DNA from: CAWCKS01 sp963763485
GTDB taxonomy: Bacteria; Pseudomonadota; Alphaproteobacteria; Rhizobiales; Xanthobacteraceae
Assembly (NCBI GenBank): GCA_963763485.1
Contig: CAVXOW010000005.1
Location: 558,001 to 622,000 of the forward strand
Length of the DNA: 64,000 nt
Direction of reading: 5' to 3'
Below, piece by piece: positions 39,296-47,557 of the stretch (within the stretch, counting starts at the first letter, position 1; every line of letters starts with the position of its first letter). Position numbers and translations under genes: made by a program. The notes below the pieces were generated by a model. That model was not told the DNA's origin. It worked only from the letters and a program-made list of their open reading frames with translations, and did no database searches.

Positions 39296-39320
39296 GGTTA
39301 GCGTCGTCGTGACGTTAGAG

Positions 39321-39350
39321 CGGGGCCGCCTGAAGCGGCCCCGTTTTCGT
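39321..39350 (+). terminator. Rho-independent terminator of sodB
   Basis: A perfect 9-bp stem CGGGGCCGC/GCGGCCCCG with a 5-nt loop is followed by TTTTCGTTT, 25 nt after the sodB stop codon. Confidence 0.9.
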
Positions 39351-39411
39351 TTCGCACGTCGTCCGAGGATTGCGCGGTTGCACCGCATCCACTAACGTCT
39401 CAAGCCTGAAT

Positions 39412-39482
39412 GGGGATGGGGTCCCCCGATAACCGCCGCAAGGCTGATGACTCCTGCCAGGCGCCTTGGCGTCGGCAGGAGC
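39412..39482 (+). promoter_or_regulatory. fluoride riboswitch (crcB motif) with possible switching hairpin
   Basis: The aptamer reads GGGGATGGGGTCCCCC, then GATAACCGCCGCAAGGCTGATGACTCCTGCC at 39428-39458. The GATGGGGT, AACCGCC and GGCTGATGACTCCT pieces match the fluoride-sensing crcB RNA consensus. The 3' end of the aptamer, CTCCTGCC (39451-39458), is an exact 8-nt complement of GGCAGGAG (39474-39481). This offers an alternative hairpin that would break the pseudoknot when fluoride is absent. It stands 135 nt before crcB and has no T-run, so the output may be translational or Rho-based. Confidence 0.9.
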
Positions 39483-39616
39483 GTGTCCAAACTCCTCCCA
39501 CGACGAGCACTGGTGTGGTCGGTTTGCGCCGCTTGAAGGAGCGGCCGTGTGAACGAATTTGGAGGTGCCAGTTTGCTCGCGATTAGCCATTCCGTGAAGC
39601 GCTTCGGAAATTGCCC

Positions 39617-40003
39617 GTGATCAGCGGCCTGATCAGCGTCGTGCTCGGCAGCGCGCTAGGCGGCGTCTCGCGCTATTTTCTCTCTGGCGTGATCGCGCGC
39701 GGAGTCGGCGAAACCTTTCCGTGGGGCACTCTGGTCGTCAACGTCACCGGCGCGTTCGTGATCGGTCTGTTCGGCGGCCTTGCGACGGACAATGCGTCGC
39801 TGGTGGGCTCGCCAGATCTGTGGCTGTTCGCGGTGACCGGCTTCTGCGGCGGCTACACGACGGTGTCGTCGTTCTCGTTGCAGACGCTTGCGCTGGTGCG
39901 CGACGGCGAGCGTGGACGCGCCGTCGCCTATGTCGCCCTGTCGGTCGTGCTGTGCCTCGTCGCCGTTGCTGGCGGCTTCGCCAGCGTGGGAGCGCTGAAA
40001 TGA
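39617..40003 (+). CDS. crcB: fluoride channel CrcB/Fluc, first copy
   Basis: This protein is about 128 residues with four membrane helices. It has the Fluc motif FPWGTLVVNVTGAFVIG (Asn in TM2), the GFCGGYTTVSSFS break helix with Na+-binding residues, and SFSLQTLALVRDG. It exports fluoride as a dual-topology dimer, or with the second CrcB as a heterodimer. The start is GTG 39617 or TTG 39611; GGAAAT lies upstream. Expression should rise with fluoride through the riboswitch. Confidence 0.93.
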   Translation: MISGLISVVLGSALGGVSRYFLSGVIARGVGETFPWGTLVVNVTGAFVIGLFGGLATDNASLVGSPDLWLFAVTGFCGGYTTVSSFSLQTLALVRDGERGRAVAYVALSVVLCLVAVAGGFASVGALK

Positions 40004-40428
40004 GCGGCGCAACGTCGGCTGAACGGCGGCAGACCGCGATTCTTTACGCCTGCGTCGCCACCGGCAGCGTCATCGGCGGTGTCGCGCGCTATCTCGTGTC
40101 GCTCGCGATGCAGATGATTCCGGGCCTGCCGTGGGCGACGCTGTTCGTCAATGTCACGGGTTCGTTCATCATCGGCTTCTATGGCACGCTGAGCGGCCCG
40201 GACGGCCGCCTGTTTGCGAGCACGCAGCAACGACAGTTCGTCATGACCGGCATCTGCGGCGGTTACACCACGTTCTCGTCCTTCAGCCTGGAAACATTTC
40301 GTCTGCTGCACTCCGGGAACACGGCTTCGGCGTTAATCAATATTGTCGTATCGGTTGTCGGCTGGCTGCTCGCCGTGTGGCTTGGCCACGCGCTGGCGAG
40401 CCGCCTCAACCGTTTGAAAGGGAGCTGA
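40000..40428 (+). CDS. crcB: fluoride channel CrcB/Fluc, second copy
   Basis: This 142-residue paralogue has LPWATLFVNVTGSFIIG, TGICGGYTTFSSFSLETF and four membrane helices. Its ATG overlaps the stop of the first copy (ATGA), so translation is coupled. Pairs of crcB genes usually give heterodimeric Fluc channels of opposite topology. The N terminus is extended by about 15 residues, and the C terminus is basic. Confidence 0.93.
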   Translation: MSGATSAERRQTAILYACVATGSVIGGVARYLVSLAMQMIPGLPWATLFVNVTGSFIIGFYGTLSGPDGRLFASTQQRQFVMTGICGGYTTFSSFSLETFRLLHSGNTASALINIVVSVVGWLLAVWLGHALASRLNRLKGS

Positions 40429-40430
40429 CC

Positions 40431-40772
40431 ATGCAAATTCCGCAGCAAGCCGTACTGCTCCGCATCTTTATCGGCGAGAACGACAAGGTCGGATCATCGC
40501 CGCTCTACGAGGCGATCGTGCTGAAGGCGCGCGAATTGCATCTTGCCGGCGCCACCGTGCTGCGCGGCGGCATGGGCTTTGGGCACTCGAGCCGGCTGCA
40601 CACCACAAAAATCCTGCGACTGTCGGAAGACCTGCCGCTCGTGATCGAGATCGTCGACAGCGAGGACAAGATCAACGGTTTTCTTCCGGTGCTTGACGGC
40701 ATGATGGGCAGCGGCCTGGTCACGCTGGAGAAGGTGCAGGTGCTGCATTACGGGCAGAAGCAGACGACGTGA
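40431..40772 (+). CDS. DUF190 (PII-like) protein of the fluoride operon
   Basis: This 113-residue cytosolic protein of the DUF190 family has a ferredoxin-like PII-type fold. PLYEAIVLKARELHLAGATVLRGGMGFG near residue 25 and LPLVIEIVDSEDKI near 70 are typical. It follows the second crcB by 2 nt after a strong AAAGGGAGCTGACC site. DUF190 genes are often linked to crcB. The partner and effector are unknown; a regulatory or channel-binding role is an inference. Confidence 0.9.
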   Translation: MQIPQQAVLLRIFIGENDKVGSSPLYEAIVLKARELHLAGATVLRGGMGFGHSSRLHTTKILRLSEDLPLVIEIVDSEDKINGFLPVLDGMMGSGLVTLEKVQVLHYGQKQTT

Positions 40773-40835
40773 TCTGCGTCTGATCGATGCGCATAGCTTG
40801 AATTTGTCGGCGCATGGCTTTGCGGTGATGCGTGT

Positions 40836-41591
40836 TTGCGCGAGGCGGCGCTCGCGTCTAAGACGAGTGCGCACGTCGCAATCCGTAAAACCGAATCGCC
40901 GAGAAAATTGTCCGAAGACACGCGCCTCACCGACGTTAGAACCCCGGACGATGCCGCAACGCCTGCGACCGCTAAGGATGCGGCTGTTGCGGACAGCACA
41001 AGCGGCGGCACCGATGTCCTGCCGCTGCGCCGGCGCAAGCGGCGCAAGCCGTTCAACTGGTCGACTGCGCTGATTGCGACACTGGTCGCGATCTCGGCGA
41101 CGCTGGTTTATCGCCGCGACGGCCTCGAAGGCGTGACGGGCATCTTTTCGCACGATGTCGAACTGTTCGGCGGCATCCTGCCGCGCATGCTGGCGGGCTG
41201 CACGCTCGGCGCCTTCGTCTCTGAAATGCTGCCGCAGGACAAGGTTTCGCGCGCGCTCGGCGCCAATTCCGGGTTCCGCGGCCTCGTGATCGGCACCGCG
41301 TTCGGCGCGCTGCTGCCGGGCGGCCCGTTCACTGCGTATCCGGTGGCGAGCGCGCTGCTGACGATCGGCGCCGACTTTGGCGCCGTCATCGCGATGGTCA
41401 CGAGCTGGGTGCTGATCGGTTACGGCCGCGCGATCTCGTGGGAGCTGCCGATCCTCGGTACCGACTTCACGATCTGGCGCATCATCACCTGCCTGCCTAT
41501 CCCGGTACTTGCCGGCGCGCTCGGCCGCTTCTTTTATGTCCGCCTCGCGCATCACCTCAAGCTTGATGACATCACAAGGGGCAAGCCATGA
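40836..41591 (+). CDS. membrane permease, first half of a split pair
   Basis: This 251-residue protein has a long charged N-terminal cytosolic tail of about 75 residues, then 4-5 helices. The motif GTAFGALLPGGPFTAYPVASALL resembles one half of the YraQ/ArsP-type permease superfamily. The TTG start at 40836 is uncertain; a later one would shorten only the tail. Its stop overlaps the next ATG (ATGA), so both proteins are made together. The likely substrate, an inorganic anion or organic arsenical, is not determinable. Confidence 0.75.
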   Translation: MREAALASKTSAHVAIRKTESPRKLSEDTRLTDVRTPDDAATPATAKDAAVADSTSGGTDVLPLRRRKRRKPFNWSTALIATLVAISATLVYRRDGLEGVTGIFSHDVELFGGILPRMLAGCTLGAFVSEMLPQDKVSRALGANSGFRGLVIGTAFGALLPGGPFTAYPVASALLTIGADFGAVIAMVTSWVLIGYGRAISWELPILGTDFTIWRIITCLPIPVLAGALGRFFYVRLAHHLKLDDITRGKP

Positions 41592-42088
41592 CGATGCGGC
41601 TTGCGGTCGACGTCATCCTGTGGAGCACGGTCTGCATCGTCGGCTTCTTCTGCTTCCGCCGTTCGCCGGCCATATTCCGCAAGGCCGTGAAGGATGGCGC
41701 GATCGACTTCGTCACTGTGATCCCGCGCATCGCGATCGGCGTGATCGGCTCGGGCTACATCGCCGCTGTCGTACCGCAGCAGTTCATCACCAGCTGGCTC
41801 GGTCCCGAGACCGGCTGGTACGGCATCCTCGCTGCAACGGTCGCCGGCGCGCTGACCCCGGGGGGCGCCGTGATCGGCTTTTCGATCGGCGCGGTGGCGC
41901 TGAAAAGCGGCGCCGGCTTCCCGCATATTATTGCGTATGTGGTCGCCTGGGCGCTGTTCGCCTTCCAGCGCGTGCTGATCTGGGAAATTCCCTTTATGCC
42001 GGCGCGCTTTGTCTGGTTCCGCGCGGCGGTTTCGGTGCCGTTCCCGTTCCTTGCGGCCGGCGTCGCGATGCTGCTGGGGCGGGTCTGA
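41588..42088 (+). CDS. membrane permease, second half of a split pair
   Basis: This 166-residue protein has about five helices. AATVAGALTPGGAVIGFSIGAVALKSGAG mirrors GTAFGALLPGGPFTAYP in the partner, the internal repeat expected in a two-half permease. The ATGA overlap with the first half shows tight coupling. The two halves probably associate into one transporter. The pair lies just after the fluoride operon and just before the zinc locus, without clear functional tie to either. Confidence 0.75.
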   Translation: MTMRLAVDVILWSTVCIVGFFCFRRSPAIFRKAVKDGAIDFVTVIPRIAIGVIGSGYIAAVVPQQFITSWLGPETGWYGILAATVAGALTPGGAVIGFSIGAVALKSGAGFPHIIAYVVAWALFAFQRVLIWEIPFMPARFVWFRAAVSVPFPFLAAGVAMLLGRV

Positions 42089-42124
42089 AGCCGGAAATTC
42101 TATTGTTTTTCAATGGACAAGCCG

Positions 42125-42146
42125 AAATGTTATAATATAACATTTT
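42125..42146 (+). promoter_or_regulatory. Zur box over an extended -10 promoter element
   Basis: A perfect 21-bp palindrome with core TGTTATAATATAACA matches the alphaproteobacterial Zur operator. It contains TGTTATAAT, an extended -10 (TGnTATAAT at 42129-42136). A start point about 7 nt later leaves only a few bases before ATG 42150, with no Shine-Dalgarno. Zinc-loaded Zur would cover the promoter and shut off the whole downstream zinc operon. Confidence 0.9.
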
Positions 42147-42149
42147 GCC

Positions 42150-42377
42150 ATGGACGCCCGTACCGACCCGCATGCCCACGGCCATTCCGGCCATCATCAT
42201 GGCCACACCCATCACCATGGCGACGGCCATCACAGCCATTCGCACGGACCGCTGTCGCCGCATCCGCCGAGCGTGCTGCCGGTGTCCCTGCTGCGCTGGT
42301 CGCTTGCGAGCCGGCTCGGTGTCGCCGCGCTCGCGACTGTCGCGCTGTGGGGCGTGGTCCTGATCGCGATGCGATGA
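42150..42377 (+). CDS. His-rich small membrane protein of the zinc operon
   Basis: This 75-residue protein begins MDARTDPHAHGHSGHHHGHT, with about 16 His in the first 35 residues, then one transmembrane helix (LGVAALATVALWGVVLIAM) at the C terminus. The His stretch is probably a periplasmic or cytosolic zinc buffer anchored in the membrane. It lies directly behind the Zur box and is followed by znuC after 10 nt. Short His-rich proteins of this kind are seen at rhizobial zinc loci. The exact role is inferred. Confidence 0.8.
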   Translation: MDARTDPHAHGHSGHHHGHTHHHGDGHHSHSHGPLSPHPPSVLPVSLLRWSLASRLGVAALATVALWGVVLIAMR

Positions 42378-42387
42378 GGTCTTCGAG

Positions 42388-43147
42388 ATGACCGCCGCGC
42401 TCGCCTTCGAGAACCTGACCCTTGGCTACAACCGCCATCCAGCCGTGCACCACCTGTCCGGCGAGGTGGCGGAAGGAGCGTTGCTCGCGGTGATCGGCCC
42501 GAACGGCGGTGGCAAGTCGACGCTGTTTCGCGGCATCGCCGGTCACCTCAAGCCGTTTGCCGGCTCGATTCGCCTCAACGGCGTGCGCGTGCGCGACATC
42601 GCCTATCTGCCGCAGGTCGCCGAGATCGATCGCAGCTTCCCGATCCAGGTGTTCGACTTCGTCGCCATGGGCCTGTGGGCCCGCCGCGGCGCGTTCAAGG
42701 CAATCACGCGCGCCGACCGCGCTGCGGTCGAACACGCGCTGGAGCAAGTCGGCTTGACCGGCTTCGAGGTCGCGCACCATCGGCACGCTGTCGGGCGGCC
42801 AGATGCAGCGCATCCTGTTCGCGCGGCTGATCTTGCAGGACGCTCGGGTCATCGTGCTCGATGAGCCGTTCAACGCGATCGATACGAAGACGACCGCCGA
42901 TCTGCTTGCGCTGGTGCAGCGCTGGCATTCGGACGGGCGTACCGTGCTTGCAGCGCTGCATGACGACGAGATGGTGCGCAAAAGTTTTCCGGAGACGCTG
43001 CTGCTGGCGCGCTCTCCCGTCGCCTGGGGCGCAACCGGCGAGGTGCTCACGCCGGAGAATCTCGCGCGGGCGCGCGCGATGTGCGAGGCGTTCGATGATG
43101 CGGCGGAGGCGTGCGTCGACGGCACCGCACCGTCGCAGGCGGCGTAG
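42388..43147 (+). pseudogene. znuC: zinc ABC transporter ATP-binding protein ZnuC, frameshifted
   Basis: The ATPase reads on in two frames. Walker A GPNGGGKSTLF is near residue 38 and the Q-loop YLPQVAEIDRSF is near 75. After a net +1 shift near 42776-42782 come the signature LSGGQMQRILFARL and Walker B ARVIVLDEPFNAID. The ABC core and C-terminal part are otherwise intact. The shift falls just before the signature motif, so as written the protein could not work. Length of 760 nt (3n+1) fits one inserted base or a loss of two. It supplies ATP energy for ZnuB/ZnuA. Confidence 0.88.
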
Positions 43148-43169
43148 GGCAATGACAATTGCTTCTGCT

Positions 43170-43252
43170 CATCCCCGCGCAAGCGGGGATCCAGTGCCGA
43201 AAGCGCAGGCGCTGATTGTTTGGCTCCTGGGTCCCCGCTTTCGCGGGGACGA
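43170..43252. repeat. palindromic repeat pair (ATCCCCGC...GTCCCCGC)
   Basis: Hairpins ATCCCCGCGCAAGCGGGGAT (43171-43190) and GTCCCCGCTTTCGCGGGGAC (43231-43250) lie between znuC and znuB. Although inside an operon, the repeat does not have a T-run, so read-through is plausible. Confidence 0.8.
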
Positions 43253-43273
43253 ACGGAGATGGGGAGAAATCCC

Positions 43274-44140
43274 ATGATCTCCATCCTCGTCTCCCCCTTC
43301 ACCGATTTCGAGTTCATGCGCCGGGCACTCGCTGGCGTGATCGCGCTATCGCTCGGCGGCGCGCCGATCGGCGTGTTCCTGATGCTGCGGCGGATGAGCC
43401 TGGTCGGCGATGCCATGGCCCACGCGATCCTGCCGGGGGCCGCGATTGCCTTCCTGCTGTCCGGCCTCAATTTGCTGGCAATGACGCTTGGCGGGCTTGC
43501 GGCCGGCTTTCTCGTTGCGCTGCTTGCCGGCGTGCTGGCGCGCGTCACGGAGTTGAAGGAAGACGCCTCGCTCGCGGCCTTTTATCTCACGTCGCTGGCG
43601 CTCGGCGTCGCCGTGGTCTCAATCCACGGCACCAACATCGATCTGCTGCACGTGTTGTTCGGCAATGTGCTGGCGCTCGATAACCCGACGCTGCTGGTTA
43701 TCGCCGTGAACGCCACCATCACGATGCTGGTGCTGGCGGCGATCTACCGGCCGCTGGTGCTTGAATGCGTCGATCCCCTGTTCCTGCGTTCGGTCAGCGG
43801 CGCCGGCGGGCCGGCGCATCTCATTTTTCTCGCGCTGGTCGTGATCAATCTCGTCAACGGCTTTCAAGCGTTGGGCACGCTGCTCGCGGTCGGCCTGATG
43901 ATCCTGCCCGCCGGCATTGCCCGTTTCTGGTCGCGCGAGGTGACGCACATGCTCGCCATTGCGGTGGCGAGTGCGGTCATCTCGGGTTACGTCGGCCTCG
44001 TCATCTCGTTTGCGAGCCGCGTGCCGCCGGGACCCGCGATCATCCTGGCCGCGGCGCTGCTGTACGCCGCATCCGTGTTGTTCGGCAGCGCCGGCGGTCT
44101 GGTCTGGCGCGCCTTTCCCGGAAAACACCTCGAGGCCTGA
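43274..44140 (+). CDS. znuB: zinc ABC transporter permease ZnuB
   Basis: This 288-residue protein of the ABC-3 permease family has 8-9 membrane helices. It begins MISILVSPFTDFEFMRRALA and has RRMSLVGDAMAHAILPGAAIAF, typical of metal-importer permeases, near residue 45. It forms the channel with ZnuC for zinc from periplasmic ZnuA. The gene is intact, with a good RBS (GGGGAGAAATCCC). Confidence 0.93.
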   Translation: MISILVSPFTDFEFMRRALAGVIALSLGGAPIGVFLMLRRMSLVGDAMAHAILPGAAIAFLLSGLNLLAMTLGGLAAGFLVALLAGVLARVTELKEDASLAAFYLTSLALGVAVVSIHGTNIDLLHVLFGNVLALDNPTLLVIAVNATITMLVLAAIYRPLVLECVDPLFLRSVSGAGGPAHLIFLALVVINLVNGFQALGTLLAVGLMILPAGIARFWSREVTHMLAIAVASAVISGYVGLVISFASRVPPGPAIILAAALLYAASVLFGSAGGLVWRAFPGKHLEA

Positions 44141-44146
44141 TTCTTC

Positions 44147-45044
44147 GTGCGCACGATCCCGCAACGAATCATCGCTGTCGCCCTGCTGCTCGGCGCACTC
44201 GCTCCGAATGCCGGAGCCGCAGAGCAGAAGCTGCGCGTGGTGGCAAGCTTCTCCGTGCTCGCCGATCTCGTGCGCAACGTCGGCGGCGACCGCATCGAGC
44301 TAACGTCGCTGGTCGGCCCGGACGGCGATGCCCACGTCTATTCACCGACGCCGGCAGATGCGAAGACCGTCGCGTCGGCCAACCTCGTCATCATCAATGG
44401 GCTCGGCTTTGAGGGCTGGCTGCCGCGCCTCGTCGAGTCGACCGGCAACCGTGCCACTGTGGTCGAAGCCACCAAGGGCATCACACCGCGCCATGGTGAG
44501 GGCGCCAACGCCGACAAGCTCGATCCGCACGCCTGGCAGTCGGTCGCCAACGCCAAGATCTATGTCGCCAACATCCGCGATGCGCTTGTTGACGCCGATG
44601 CCGCCGGCGGCGGCACCTACAACGCGAACGCCTCAGCCTATCTGCAGCAGCTCGACGCGCTCGATCGCGAGATCCGCTCGGGCGGTCGCCGCGATTCCAT
44701 CGGCACGCCGCCAGGTGGTCACGACCCACGACGCCTTCGGCTATTTCGCGGATGCCTACGGCATCAGCTTTGTCGCCCCGCAGGGCATTTCAACCGATAC
44801 CGAGCCGACCGCAAAGGACATCGCCGCCATCATCCTGCTGGTCCGCGCGGCGCATGTGCCCGCGGTGTTTCTGGAGAAGCTCGGCGATGTCAGACTGATC
44901 GGCCGTATCGCAGCCGAGACCGGGGCAAAGCTCGGCGGCACGCTATTTTCCGACAGTTTGACCGGGCCGCACGGCGAAGCCCCCACTTACATTCAAATGA
45001 TGAACCACAATATAAGGGAGCTGACCCGCGTGCTGGTGGATTAG
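44147..45044 (+). pseudogene. znuA: zinc ABC transporter substrate-binding protein ZnuA, frameshifted
   Basis: This periplasmic zinc-binding protein of about 298 residues starts at GTG 44147 with a Sec signal (VALLLGALAPNAGA). The zinc ligands are seen in GPDGDAHVYSPTPAD (His near 64), LDPHAWQSV (His near 127), and, after the shift, VTTHDAFGYFA. One G too many in TCGGGCGGTC (44679-44688) breaks the frame; removing it joins the two parts perfectly. Length is 3n+1. It belongs to the zinc operon, 6 nt after znuB. Confidence 0.9.
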
Positions 45045-45063
45045 CCAGCACCTCTTGCGCTGT

Positions 45064-45168
45064 CATCGCCCGGCTTGACCGGGCGATCCAGTATTCCGTA
45101 TCGACAATGATGAGAATAACCACTGGCGGCACGGAGTACTGGATGCCCCGCTCGAAGCGGGGCATGAC
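45064..45168. repeat. palindromic repeat (CATCGCCCGG...GGGGCATGAC type)
   Basis: This copy of the family at 12198 and 50805 has CGCCCGGCTTGACCGGGCG, GATCCAGTATTCCGT/ACGGAGTACTGGATG arms and CCGCTCGAAGCGGGGCATGAC. It separates znuA from the COG0523 GTPase gene. Confidence 0.85.
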
Positions 45169-45215
45169 GATCGAGAGGCTGCCTTGCGTTGAACGTTTAC
45201 GATCCGGAGTTCTTG

Positions 45216-46263
45216 ATGCCCGCACCCGCTGAACAAGATCAGAAAATTCCCGTCACCGTGCTGACCGGCTATCTCGGCGCCGGCAAGACCACGCTGCTCA
45301 ACCGCATCCTGTCGGAGAACCACGGCAAGCGATACGCCGTCATCGTCAACGAGTTCGGCGAGATCGGCATCGACAACGACCTCGTCATCGGCGCCGACGA
45401 GGAAGTGTTCGAGATGAACAACGGCTGCATCTGCTGCACCGTGCGCGGCGACCTCGTCCGCATCCTCGGCGGCCTGATGAAGCGCAAGGGCAAGTTCGAC
45501 GCCATCATCGTCGAGACCACCGGCCTCGCCGATCCGGCGCCGGTGGCGCAGACCTTCTTCGTCGACGAGGACGTGCAGACACTTCTCCAAGCTCGACGCC
45601 GTCGTGACCGTCGCCGATGCCAAATGGCTCGCAGATCGCCTGAAGGATGCGCCCGAAGCGAAGAACCAGATCGCCTTCGCCGACGTCATCGTGCTGAACA
45701 AGACCGACCTCGTGACCAAGCCCGAGCTTGCCGAGGTCGAGGCGCGCATCCGCGGCATCAATCCCTATGCGCGGCTGCACCGCACCGAGCGCTGCAAGGT
45801 CGAGCTCGCCGATGTGCTGGAGCGCAACGCCTTCGACCTCGACCGCATCCTCGAGATCGAGCCGGAGTTTTTGGAAGCCGACGATCATGATCATGACCAT
45901 CATCATGATCACGGCCATGACCATGACCATGACCATCATCACGGCCTGAAACATTATCACGACGAGGACATGCAATCGATCGCGATCAAGACCGACAAGC
46001 CGCTCGACTCCAATCGCTTCATGCCGTGGCTGCAGGGGCTGGTGCAGCGCGAGGGCCAGAAGATCCTGCGCTCGAAGGGCATCCTGTCGTTCAAGGGCGA
46101 CGACGACCGCTTCGTGTTCCAGGGCGTGCACATGATGCTGGAGGGCGACAGCCAGCGCAAATGGAAGGCGGACGAGAAGCGCGAGAGCAAGGTCGTGTTC
46201 ATCGGCCGCGAGTTGCCCGAGCAGGAAATCCGCGAGGGCTTTGAGAGCTGCATCGCGAAGTAG
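45216..46263 (+). pseudogene. COG0523/CobW-family zinc-related GTPase, frameshifted
   Basis: This is a G3E GTPase of the zinc-linked COG0523 type, about 348 residues. It has the P-loop GYLGAGKTTLLN near residue 20, the GCICCTVRGDL metal motif, and ETTGLADPAPV. After the break comes VLNKTDLV, and then a very His-rich loop (DDHDHDHHHDHGHDHDH, about 18 His) before the CobW C-terminal domain. Such proteins are proposed zinc metallochaperones used under zinc starvation. One extra base in ACACTTC near 45579-45583 breaks the frame after DEDVQT. Gene length 3n+1. ATG 45216 follows GGAG; a TTG at 45189 is less likely. Confidence 0.9.
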
Positions 46264-46270
46264 GGTTGTC

Positions 46271-46410
46271 CCCTCATGGTGAGGAGGTGCGAAGCACCGT
46301 CTCGAACCATGAGGCCACCGCGCGCCGGGCTTGCCCGGTTTGCGCAATAAGATACCTCGGCCTCATCCTTCGAGACGCATCGCTGCGCGATGCTCCTCAG
46401 GATGAGGAGA
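46271..46410. repeat. palindromic repeat (CCTCATGGT.../CTCATCCTTCGAG type)
   Basis: Inverted arms CTCATGGTGAGGAGG..CTCGAACCATGAGG and CCTCATCCTTCGAG..CTCAGGATGAGG form two adjoining hairpins between the GTPase and the WD40 gene. This type is seen only once in the window. Confidence 0.7.
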
Positions 46411-46431
46411 AATGCACCATAGTAGTTCAGC

Positions 46432-47436
46432 ATGACCGACACCTCGCAGCAAACCGCCTCCGTCACCGACCGCGTCAAGCCGGTCGCGCTCGGCCACGCC
46501 GCAAGTGCGGCCTACTTCCTCAAGGACACCGCCTGCTTCGTCGGCGCCGACGAAGCCGTGTCGCTGGTCGCGTCCGACGGCAGCGTCAAGCGCGCTGACG
46601 TCGCAACCGGCGGCATCCTGTGTTCGGCCAGCGACGGCAAACAAATCATCCTCGGCAGCGACGACGGCCGTGTCATTTCGATCAACGCATCGGGCGAAAC
46701 GCAGACGCTTGCGACCGATGCCAAACGCCGGTGGATCGACAACGTCGCCGTCCACACCGATGGCTCGATCGCCTACTCCGCCGGCAAGACCGCCTTCGTG
46801 AAGCAGCCGAAGGGCGCGGAGAAATCTCTTGACGTGCCGTCGACCGTCGGCGGGCTTGGGTTTGCGCCAAAAGGGTTTCGCCTTGCGATCGCGCACTACA
46901 ACGGCGTGACCTTGTGGTTTCCCAACATGGCCGGGTCGGGCGAATTCCTCGAATGGAAGGGCTCGCATCTTGGCGTCACCTTCAGTCCCGACGGCAAATT
47001 CCTGGTCACGGCGATGCACGAGGCGGCGCTGCACGGCTGGCGCCTGGTCGATGCCAAGCACATGCGGATGACCGGCTATCCCGGCCGCGTCCGCTCGATG
47101 GCGTGGACAACAGGCGGCAAGGCGCTGGCCACCTCAGGCGCGGATTGCGTGATCCTGTGGCCGTTCGCCTCGAAGGACGGTCCGATGGGCAAGGCGCCGG
47201 CGATGCTGGCGCCGCTGCCGTCCAAGGTCAGCGCGGTCGCCTGCCATCCCGCGGCCGATATCATCGCTGCGGGTTATGCCGACGGCACCGTGCTGATGAT
47301 CCGGATGGACGACGGCGCGGAAATTCTGGTGCGGCGCAGGGATGGTGCGCCGATCGCTGGCCTCGCCTGGAGCGCCGACGGCAAGCGCCTCGCGCTTGCG
47401 ACGGAAACGGGCGAAGCGGGCTTGCTGACGCTCTGA
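46432..47436 (+). CDS. WD40-repeat beta-propeller protein of the zinc locus
   Basis: This 334-residue protein is made of roughly seven WD40-like units, for example LGVTFSPDGKFLVTAMHEAALHGW near 175 and IAGLAWSADGKRLALATETGE at the end. It has no signal peptide and no catalytic motif, so it is probably a cytosolic interaction platform. It sits downstream of the COG0523 GTPase on the same strand across a repeat. A zinc-linked role is suggested only by this context. Confidence 0.85.
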   Translation: MTDTSQQTASVTDRVKPVALGHAASAAYFLKDTACFVGADEAVSLVASDGSVKRADVATGGILCSASDGKQIILGSDDGRVISINASGETQTLATDAKRRWIDNVAVHTDGSIAYSAGKTAFVKQPKGAEKSLDVPSTVGGLGFAPKGFRLAIAHYNGVTLWFPNMAGSGEFLEWKGSHLGVTFSPDGKFLVTAMHEAALHGWRLVDAKHMRMTGYPGRVRSMAWTTGGKALATSGADCVILWPFASKDGPMGKAPAMLAPLPSKVSAVACHPAADIIAAGYADGTVLMIRMDDGAEILVRRRDGAPIAGLAWSADGKRLALATETGEAGLLTL

Positions 47437-47557
47437 CGCTGAGTCGCCTTTTCGTTCCCCATTAAATCTCGTTCACGTCGATTTGCGCGGGAACTCGTAC
47501 CTAATGCGATGGTTGACGCCTGTCATTTTTCCAGCGCGCTACGCGAAGGAGTTGAAG

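Noticed and set aside
42110..42150. TTGTTT at 42103 as the -35 box of the zinc promoter
   Set aside because: The spacer to TATAAT is 22 nt, too long; an extended -10 promoter needs no good -35 and fits better.
43170..43252. Paired hairpins as a CRISPR array
   Set aside because: Only two units facing each other with unequal spacing, and copies scattered across the window: a REP-like element, not a regular array.
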